Positions 7,084 through 12,074 of a DNA stretch of 12,074 bases are shown one piece after another; positions within the stretch are counted from its first letter, which is position 1; each line of letters starts with the position of its first letter. The notes beneath the pieces were generated by a model. That model saw nothing but the letters and a program-made list of their open reading frames with translations, made no database searches and had not been told where the DNA came from. Source of the DNA: an uncultured Sphingosinicella sp. (GTDB lineage Bacteria > Pseudomonadota > Alphaproteobacteria > Sphingomonadales > Sphingomonadaceae). The stretch lies in NCBI GenBank assembly GCA_946886275.1, contig CAMPIH010000057.1:1-12074 (forward strand), given 5' to 3'. Position numbers and translations under genes: made by a program.

Positions 7084-8106
7084 ATGCTTTTGCCGACATC
7101 GCTCGTGGGGTCCTATCCCCAGCCCGACTGGCTGATCGACCGGGTCAAGCTCGCCGGCCGATTCCCGCCGCGGGTTCGGGCCCGGGAATTGTGGCGGGTC
7201 GCGCCCGAATGGCTGGACCAGGCGATGGACGACGCCACGTTGCTCGCGATCCGCGACCAGGAACGCGCTGGACTCGACATCATCACCGACGGCGAGATGC
7301 GCCGGGAAAGCTATTCCAACCGCTTCGCGACCGCGCTCGACGGCGTCGATCTCGACAATCCGGGGATGGCTCTCGACCGAAGCGGCGAGGCCAATCCGGT
7401 GCCCCGGATCGTCGGGCCGATCCGTCGCCGCCACGCCGTGGAGGTCAGAGACGTCCGCTTCCTTCGTGCCAATACCGATCGCCAGATCAAGATCACCGTG
7501 CCGGGACCGTTCACGATGGCCCAGCAGGCGCAGAACGACTATTACGCCGACGAAGCGGAAATGGCCCGTGATTATGCGGCAGCCGTCAATGCCGAGATCC
7601 GGGACCTGTTCGAGGCGGGCGCCGACGTCGTCCAGATCGACGAGCCCTATATGCAGGCCCGTCCGGACAAGGCTCGTGCCTACGGGCTCGACGCCCTTCG
7701 GGTCGCCCTTGAGGGCGTGAAGGGCCGGACTGCGCTCCACATCTGCTTCGGCTATGCCGCTTTGATCCACGAGCGGCCCGAAGGCTATAATTTCCTGCCC
7801 GAGCTGGCCGGCGCCGAGCTCGACCAGATCTCGATCGAAACGGCCCAGGCCGATCTCGACTGCGCCGTGCTCGAGAAGCTGCCCGGAAAGACGATCATCC
7901 TGGGCGTGCTCGACCTGTCGACAAACGAGGTAGAGAGCGCCGGGACCGTCGCCGCGAGGATCCGGCGAGCCTTGCCCTATGTCGAGCCGGAACGGATCAT
8001 CGTCGCCCCCGACTGCGGGCTCAAATATCTTCCACGCGACGTCGCCTTCGGGAAGATGCGGGCGATGGTGGACGGCGCGGCGATCGTCCGTGCAGAGTTG
8101 CAGTAG
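7084..8106 (+). CDS. MetE C-terminal-domain-like zinc protein, first copy
   Basis: A 340-residue single-barrel relative of the catalytic half of cobalamin-independent methionine synthase (MetE, about 750 residues). The N-terminal half is absent. The full zinc-site set is present: H219 and C221 in LHICFGY, E252 in ISIETAQ and C311 in APDCGLKYL. The substrate-side motif QIDEP (184-188) is also intact. Relatives of this size include epoxyalkane:coenzyme M transferase and many uncharacterised catabolic paralogues. All known members activate a thiol on zinc for methyl or alkyl transfer. The start ATG 7084 is 8 bp after the previous stop, with AGGAG at 7074-7078 overlapping that stop, so it is co-translated with the lyase-like protein. 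A thiol-dependent methyl or alkyl transfer step in the pathway is the best inference. Substrate unknown. Confidence 0.85.
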   Translation: MLLPTSLVGSYPQPDWLIDRVKLAGRFPPRVRARELWRVAPEWLDQAMDDATLLAIRDQERAGLDIITDGEMRRESYSNRFATALDGVDLDNPGMALDRSGEANPVPRIVGPIRRRHAVEVRDVRFLRANTDRQIKITVPGPFTMAQQAQNDYYADEAEMARDYAAAVNAEIRDLFEAGADVVQIDEPYMQARPDKARAYGLDALRVALEGVKGRTALHICFGYAALIHERPEGYNFLPELAGAELDQISIETAQADLDCAVLEKLPGKTIILGVLDLSTNEVESAGTVAARIRRALPYVEPERIIVAPDCGLKYLPRDVAFGKMRAMVDGAAIVRAELQ

Positions 8107-8139
8107 TTTCGCATACCGAAAACTTCTTCGCAAAACGAA
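8107..8139. promoter_or_regulatory. Paired operator, module 3
   Basis: Site A is TTTCGCATACCGAAA (8107-8121), beginning at the base after the preceding stop codon. Site B is TTCGCAAAACGAA (8127-8139). Centres 8114 and 8133 are 19 bp apart, as in the other two modules. The pair lies directly upstream of the -35 of the VOC promoter, a position that suits activation. Confidence 0.6.
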
Positions 8140-8168
8140 TTGCTGGTGATTTTGGCCTGTGCTAGATT
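8140..8168 (+). promoter_or_regulatory. Promoter of the VOC - hydrolase genes
   Basis: TTGCTG (8140-8145), 17 bp, TAGATT (8163-8168), with a predicted start near 8175 and a leader of about 20 nt carrying AGGAG (8185-8189) 6 nt before the ATG. It occupies the 89-bp gap after the first MetE-like gene and abuts the operator pair, showing that the right arm has at least two transcription units. Confidence 0.5.
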
Positions 8169-8195
8169 GAGATTGCGAGAGACGAGGAGCCGAAG

Positions 8196-8741
8196 ATGAC
8201 CAAGCTGCCGAACCGCCTCCATCACACGGCCTACGTGACCAAGGACCTCGAGAAGACCCGTCATTTCTACGAGGACATATTGGGCCTGCCTCTGGTCGCC
8301 ACCTGGTGCGAGAAGGACCTGCTGTTCGGCGCCGAGCGGACCTATTGCCACTGCTTCTTCGGCCTCGGCGACGGAAGCGCCCTCGCCTTCTTCCAGTTCG
8401 CAGATCCCGCCGACCAGGCCCTGTTCGATCCCGAGCTCCCGCCCTCGCCCTTCCGCCACATCGCGCTTCACGTCGATTCCGAGACCCAGGACTCGATGGC
8501 CGAGCGGATCAGGGCCGCGGGCTATGTCGAGCCCGACACCTTCGTCCTCGAGCACGGCTATTGCCGATCGCTCTACATCACCGATCCGAACGGAATGATC
8601 CTGGAATTCACTGTCGATACGCCGGGTGCCGACGAGATCAACGAGGTCCGCCGGAACGATGCCCATTCCGAGCTCAAGCGCTGGCTCGGCGGCGATCACA
8701 GCATCAACAACGTCTATCGCCACGAAGATTCGCACGCCTGA
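8196..8741 (+). CDS. VOC-superfamily protein (glyoxalase / extradiol dioxygenase fold)
   Basis: A 181-residue protein with two beta-alpha-beta-beta-beta modules. The first starts with LHHTAYVTKDLEKTRHFYEDILGL (8-31), the second with PFRHIALHVDS (85-95), and the closing strand is YITDPNGMILEFT (127-139). The likely metal-binding triad is H10, H88 and E137, the two-histidine-one-carboxylate set used by many metal-dependent members. The fourth ligand of true glyoxalase I (a glutamate in the fourth strand of module one) seems replaced, the segment reading ALAFFQF (62-68). Dioxygenase, lyase, isomerase and thiol-transfer functions all occur in this fold, so the reaction is open. A C-terminal extension of about 40 residues follows the domain. 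AGGAG decides the start. The hydrolase frame overlaps its end, implying coupled expression. Confidence 0.85.
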   Translation: MTKLPNRLHHTAYVTKDLEKTRHFYEDILGLPLVATWCEKDLLFGAERTYCHCFFGLGDGSALAFFQFADPADQALFDPELPPSPFRHIALHVDSETQDSMAERIRAAGYVEPDTFVLEHGYCRSLYITDPNGMILEFTVDTPGADEINEVRRNDAHSELKRWLGGDHSINNVYRHEDSHA

Positions 8742-9507
8742 GCCCGACACCTTCGAGCTCGCCGTCCCCGGCGGCGCGATCGCCGTCCAATGCCTCGGTG
8801 CAGGCCCGCCTTTGCTTCTGCTGCATGGCTGGTCGCTCGACCGGCGGGCCTGGGCGCCGCAGATCCCGCTTGCCGAACGCCATCGACTGGTCCTGATCGA
8901 CCGGCGCGGGTTCGGACGCTCGGCCGCGCCCCCGGACCTGGCGGCAGAGACCCTGGATCTCCTCGCTTTGTGCGAGCGCCTCGAGCTGGACAGGCCGATC
9001 CTCGTCGGAATGTCCCAGGGCGGCCGGATCGCGCTCCAGTTCGCGCTCGCTTATCCCGACCGGGTCTCCGGCCTCTTCCTCCAGGGTACGCCGCTGAGCG
9101 GGTTCCTGCCCGGACCAAGAGGCGAGGATGAGGTGCCGATCGACCATTACCGGCAGCTCGTTCGCGAAGGCCGGATCGCGGAGATGCGCAAGGCCTGGGC
9201 CCGCCATGCGCTGATGCGCGACCGCGGTGCGGCAGAATTGCTGGACGCCTATGACGGCCGCGACCTGCTCGAACCGGCAAGCGCGGCGCCGATGTTCGCC
9301 GAACGGCTCGGCGAGGTGAGCGCGCCGACTCTCGTCGTCACGGGCGCCGACGAGACGCAATGGCTCCAGCTCGTCGGCGACGCCCTCGCCTACGGGATCC
9401 CCGGCGCTGGCCGGACCCGGCTACCCGGCGGCCATCTCTGCAATCTGAGCCATGCGGGCGCCTATAACGAGGCGCTGGACGCTTTCGCCGGCGGGCTTCG
9501 CCGATGA
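8659..9507 (+). CDS. Alpha/beta hydrolase, enol-lactonase-like
   Basis: A 282-residue (from ATG 8659) alpha/beta-hydrolase. The oxyanion-loop motif is LLLLHGWSLD (52-61). The nucleophile elbow GMSQGG has S119. The acid D231 lies in VVTGADET, and H259 in LPGGHLCNLSHAGAYNEAL completes the triad. The sequence style resembles 3-oxoadipate enol-lactonase and related esterases or C-C hydrolases, consistent with opening a lactone or cleaving a ring-fission product made upstream, perhaps by the VOC protein. The start is unclear. Recognisable fold begins near residue 29 (PDTFELAV), after the VOC stop at 8741. The only good in-frame start codons (ATG 8659, GTG 8626) lie inside the VOC gene and would add a low-complexity Ser/Ala/Thr stretch. 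An ATT at 8728 is another candidate. The gene ends 5 bp before the opposing MetE-like gene. Confidence 0.88.
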   Translation: MPIPSSSAGSAAITASTTSIATKIRTPEPDTFELAVPGGAIAVQCLGAGPPLLLLHGWSLDRRAWAPQIPLAERHRLVLIDRRGFGRSAAPPDLAAETLDLLALCERLELDRPILVGMSQGGRIALQFALAYPDRVSGLFLQGTPLSGFLPGPRGEDEVPIDHYRQLVREGRIAEMRKAWARHALMRDRGAAELLDAYDGRDLLEPASAAPMFAERLGEVSAPTLVVTGADETQWLQLVGDALAYGIPGAGRTRLPGGHLCNLSHAGAYNEALDAFAGGLRR

Positions 9508-9512
9508 ACCCT

Positions 9513-10646
9513 TCAGGGCCAATATTTGCGGCTGGCGATGGCTGCGCCCTGCGCCAGTGCGCCAAGCTTCGCCCAGACCACCTCCGGATCGAGGCCGCCG
9601 CTTCCGACGTGGATGGAGAAGCCGCAATCGACTCCGCCGACGACTCGTTCGCGGCCGACGAGATCGGCATAGCGGCCGATCCGCTGGGCGATCAGCTCGG
9701 GATGTTCGACATAGGTGGACTGAGGCTCGATCAATCCGGGAGCGAGGATCTTGTCGTCGGGAATGCCGACGCTTTCGAACAAGGCGAATTCGTGCGCGTG
9801 GCGCGGATTGGCCGCTTCGAACAGGATCGTCGCCGGCTTTGCCGTCCAGACGAGATCGATGATGTCGGCCAGCGGCACGTCGCAATGGTGCGGCCCGGGG
9901 TAATTGCCCCAGCACAGGTGCATCCTCAGCCGTTCGGCTGGGATGTTGCGAACCGCATGGTTGAGCGCGTCGATGTGAAGCGCGATCGCCTTCCTGAATC
10001 CATCCAAGTCGAGACCGGCATATTGGACGTGGCGACCCATGGCGAGGTCTGGGCAGTCGATCTGGAGCGTGATCCCGGCGCCGGCGATCGTCTCATATTC
10101 GAAGGCGAGCGCGTCGGCGATCGCGAACAGATAGGCTTCGTGGCTGGGATAATGCTGGTTCGCGAAGAAGAGCGAGGTCGTGCCCGGCGAGACCGCGCTC
10201 ATGAAGGTCGGCCGATCGCCGGCGAGACGGCGAAGGCGTTCGGCGTCGATCCGTGGCGCATCCATGTCCCTGACAGTGATCGGCGCGGTGCAGGCGGGTG
10301 CCTTCCTCTTCGCCCGGCCGGTATCGGCGAACACCTTCGCCTTCGTCCCCGGAAATTCGTCGAGGTCCTGGAAGCTGTACGTCCCGCTTTCGCCGCCGAA
10401 GCCGTCGAGCCGGTCCTTGATGTAGGTGGCATAGCTCGGCTTCGACATCTCTCCGTCATTGACGATGTCGATCCCGGCGGCGACCTGGCGATCGACCATC
10501 AGCGCCGCCGCCTCGTCGATCGCCGATGCGAGCGCATTGGGCTCGACCGCGACCCCTTCCTGCTCGGCGAACATCATCCGCATCAAGGCTTCGGGTCTCG
10601 GCAGGCTGCCGGTGTGGGTGGTGAGGAATCGCTCTGTGCTTCGCAT
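9513..10646 (-). CDS. MetE C-terminal-domain-like zinc protein, second copy
   Basis: A 377-residue stand-alone homologue of the MetE catalytic barrel, longer than and quite different from the copy at 7084. The opening [16 protein letters not shown] (9-24) and [11 protein letters not shown] (62-72) are typical. The zinc ligands are H243 and C245 in [14 protein letters not shown]277 in [10 protein letters not shown] and C341 in GGVDCGFS, so the active site looks complete. It probably performs thiol-dependent methyl or alkyl transfer. It cannot be a full methionine synthase, because the N-terminal barrel is missing. ATG 10646 was preferred to ATG 10652: AAGGA is 6 nt from the former but directly touches the latter. 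The gene is inverted relative to its + strand neighbours, with only 5 bp on one side and 28 bp on the other. Confidence 0.87.
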   Translation of the reverse strand: MRSTERFLTTHTGSLPRPEALMRMMFAEQEGVAVEPNALASAIDEAAALMVDRQVAAGIDIVNDGEMSKPSYATYIKDRLDGFGGESGTYSFQDLDEFPGTKAKVFADTGRAKRKAPACTAPITVRDMDAPRIDAERLRRLAGDRPTFMSAVSPGTTSLFFANQHYPSHEAYLFAIADALAFEYETIAGAGITLQIDCPDLAMGRHVQYAGLDLDGFRKAIALHIDALNHAVRNIPAERLRMHLCWGNYPGPHHCDVPLADIIDLVWTAKPATILFEAANPRHAHEFALFESVGIPDDKILAPGLIEPQSTYVEHPELIAQRIGRYADLVGRERVVGGVDCGFSIHVGSGGLDPEVVWAKLGALAQGAAIASRKYWP

Positions 10647-10653
10647 CTTCATT

Positions 10654-10665
10654 CCTTGCCCAAGG
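10654..10665. promoter_or_regulatory. Palindrome supplying ribosome sites to two divergent genes
   Basis: CCTTG-CC-CAAGG is a perfect inverted repeat in the 28-bp gap between ATG 10646 (-) and GTG 10675 (+). Each arm yields AAGG in one direction, 7 nt before the MetE-like ATG and 9 nt before the leuC-type GTG. The gap is too short for two ordinary promoters, so at least one transcript must start inside a neighbouring coding region. Confidence 0.55.
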
Positions 10666-10674
10666 TGCGGCGCC

Positions 10675-12006
10675 GTGACTAGGCCCCGGACGCTCTACGA
10701 CAAGATCTGGGACTCGCATGTCGTCTCCGAGCGTGACGGCATGTCGCTGCTCTACATCGACCGTCACCTGATCCATGAGGTTACCAGCCCACAGGCGTTC
10801 GAAGGCCTTCGCACCGCCGGCCGAAAAGTCCGTCGGCCGGACCTCACCCTGGCCGTTCCCGACCACAATATCGTCACCACCGCGGGGCGGCGGACCTCGC
10901 CCCAGATCGACCGGCTCAGGGAAAACGCGAACGCATACGGAATCCGTTTCATCGCTCCGGATTCACCCGAGCAGGGGATCGTCCATGTCGTCGGCCCGGA
11001 ACAGGGCTTCACCTTGCCGGGTACGACCATCGTCTGCGGCGACAGCCATACTTCGGCGCACGGTGCCTATGGCGCGCTCGCGTTCGGGATCGGCACGTCG
11101 GAGGTCGAGCACGTCCTCGCGACCCAGACCTTGTGGATGCGGAAATCGGCAAGGATGGAGATCAGGGTCGACGGGCGGCTCGGCGCTCATGTCAGCGCCA
11201 AGGACCTGATCCTCTTCATCATCGGCAGGATCGGCTCGGCGGGCGCCGTCGGCCACGTTATCGAATATCGTGGCGACGCGATCGAGGCGCTGTCGATCGA
11301 AGGTCGCCTCACCTTGTGCAACATGTCGGTGGAGGCTGGTGCCCGGGCCGGCCTGATCGCGCCGGACGAAGTGACCTTCACCGCGATAGGCCGGACGGAG
11401 CCGGCGTGGCGGCTACTGACCAGCGACGAAGGCGCCGAATTCGATCGCTCCATCGTCATCGACGCCGGCGAGGTCGCGCCGATGGTGAGCTGGGGCACGA
11501 GCCCGGACCAGGTGGTCCCGATCACCGGCAAGGTCCCGGTTCCGGCCGGCGAAGGCGATCAGCGGGCGCTGGAGTATATGGGCCTGGATCCCGGCCAGAG
11601 CCTCGCCGGGATCGCCGTCGAGAATGTCTTCATCGGCTCCTGCACGAATGGGCGGATCGAGGATCTGCGCGCCGCCGCCGAAGTACTGAAAGGCGGCAGG
11701 ATCGCCGCCAATATCCGCCAGGCGTTCGTCGTGCCGGGTTCGGGACTGGTCAAGCGCCAGGCCGAAGCCGAGGGGCTCGATCGGATCTTCAGGGCCGCAG
11801 GCTTCGAATGGCGCGAGCCCGGCTGCTCGATGTGCCTGGCGATGAACCCGGACCGGGTGCCGCCGGGCGAGCGCTGCGCTTCGACCTCCAACCGCAATTT
11901 CATCGGCCGCCAGGGACCGGGCGCGCGCACCCATTTGCTGTCGCCGGCAATGGCGGCGGCGGCGGCGCTCCGCGGCGCCTTGAGCGATGTCAGGGCCTTC
12001 GACTGA
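10675..12006 (+). CDS. leuC: 3-isopropylmalate dehydratase-type large subunit (LeuC family)
   Basis: A 443-residue aconitase-superfamily large subunit. It begins [12 protein letters not shown] (7-18) and holds [18 protein letters not shown] (29-46), [23 protein letters not shown] (121-143) and [21 protein letters not shown] (212-232). The [4Fe-4S] ligands are C323 (GSCTNGR), C384 and C387 (PGCSMC). [26 protein letters not shown] (407-432) closes it. It would dehydrate and rehydrate a malate-type acid together with the small subunit at 602-1183. It is about 20 residues shorter than usual biosynthetic LeuC, with the loss near 238-250, before SDEGAEFD. The GTG start is supported by AAGG 9 nt upstream and by where similarity begins. 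Separation from its partner subunit by 9.5 kb and opposite strand is unusual and argues for a catabolic paralogue. Confidence 0.9.
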   Translation: MTRPRTLYDKIWDSHVVSERDGMSLLYIDRHLIHEVTSPQAFEGLRTAGRKVRRPDLTLAVPDHNIVTTAGRRTSPQIDRLRENANAYGIRFIAPDSPEQGIVHVVGPEQGFTLPGTTIVCGDSHTSAHGAYGALAFGIGTSEVEHVLATQTLWMRKSARMEIRVDGRLGAHVSAKDLILFIIGRIGSAGAVGHVIEYRGDAIEALSIEGRLTLCNMSVEAGARAGLIAPDEVTFTAIGRTEPAWRLLTSDEGAEFDRSIVIDAGEVAPMVSWGTSPDQVVPITGKVPVPAGEGDQRALEYMGLDPGQSLAGIAVENVFIGSCTNGRIEDLRAAAEVLKGGRIAANIRQAFVVPGSGLVKRQAEAEGLDRIFRAAGFEWREPGCSMCLAMNPDRVPPGERCASTSNRNFIGRQGPGARTHLLSPAMAAAAALRGALSDVRAFD

Positions 12007-12028
12007 GCGAGGCCCCCGGCCCTCCCCC

Positions 12029-12074
12029 TCAGCCTTTGTCGGCGCCGCCATTGTGGAGCAGCATGGCGAGCTCG
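12029..12074 (-). CDS. Possible 3' end of an unidentified gene
   Basis: Read on the - strand, an open frame enters from the right edge and ends with TGA at 12031-12029, encoding ELAMLLHNGGADKG. It is convergent with the leuC-type gene, with 22 bp between the stops. Fourteen residues are too few to name a family, and a chance frame is possible. Confidence 0.35.
   Translation of the reverse strand, partial: ELAMLLHNGGADKG

Noticed and set aside
7084..8106. Authentic methionine synthase
   Set aside because: MetE needs both barrels (about 750 residues), and only the C-terminal type barrel is present. The genomic setting is catabolic.
7072..8133. 353-codon - strand open frame opposite the first MetE-like gene
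   Set aside because: It is antisense to a gene with intact catalytic motifs and has no supporting start signal. It would also run through operator module 3.
4127..8139. Repeats interpreted as a CRISPR or mobile-element footprint
   Set aside because: The repeats are short palindromes restricted to promoter regions. There are no regular spacers, and no transposase, integrase or target-site duplications are visible.
10459..10674. Upstream extension of the leuC-type frame
   Set aside because: LeuC similarity begins at TLYDK just after GTG 10675, which has its own ribosome site. The upstream part is antisense to the MetE-like gene.
9504..10682. 392-codon + strand open frame opposite the second MetE-like gene
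   Set aside because: The - strand frame carries the full zinc-site motif set. The + frame product is compositionally biased and resembles no family.

Overview
The window is GC-rich with strong third-position GC, which produces long spurious antisense reading frames. It reads as chromosomal DNA of an alphaproteobacterium, most likely a sphingomonad. The main clues are a TonB-dependent receptor with a DIVITA-type TonB box driving a catabolic cluster, an IclR-type regulator, and the gene content. Taxonomy is inferred from style and content only. No RNA genes, insertion sequences, CRISPR arrays or integrase traces were seen.

Layout. Positions 1-140 hold the 3' end of an unidentified + strand gene, followed by a convergent hairpin. 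From about 6.2 kb down to 222 everything is on the - strand: a CaiB/BaiF (family III) CoA-transferase, an IclR/PcaU-type regulator, a TonB-dependent receptor, then a tightly packed wrbA - leuD - NTF2/SnoaL set. From 6311 rightwards on the + strand come a short citrate-synthase-fold (citryl-CoA lyase-like) protein, a stand-alone MetE C-terminal-domain protein, a VOC (glyoxalase/dioxygenase-fold) protein, an alpha/beta hydrolase and, after one inverted gene (a second MetE-like protein on the - strand, 9513-10646), a LeuC-type dehydratase large subunit. The last 46 bases look like the 3' end of another - strand gene.

Control. Three intergenic regions (4127-4160, 6240-6273, 8107-8139) each carry a pair of TTCG-N5-CGAA inverted repeats whose centres are exactly 19 bp apart. 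In the CoA-transferase and receptor promoters one repeat lies in the -35/-10 spacer in exactly the same register. This points to one regulator, most simply the local IclR protein, controlling the whole cluster from a central divergent region.

How the genes may work together (inference). The receptor imports a substrate, and the VOC protein and lactonase-like hydrolase process it. LeuC+LeuD isomerise or hydrate a malate-type acid, the CoA-transferase activates it, and the lyase-like protein splits it into an acyl-CoA and an oxoacid. In effect this is leucine-type chain-extension chemistry run backwards. Two zinc-site MetE-like proteins suggest a thiol-dependent methyl or alkyl transfer step. 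The substrate cannot be read from the sequence. I do not recognise this combination as a described pathway.
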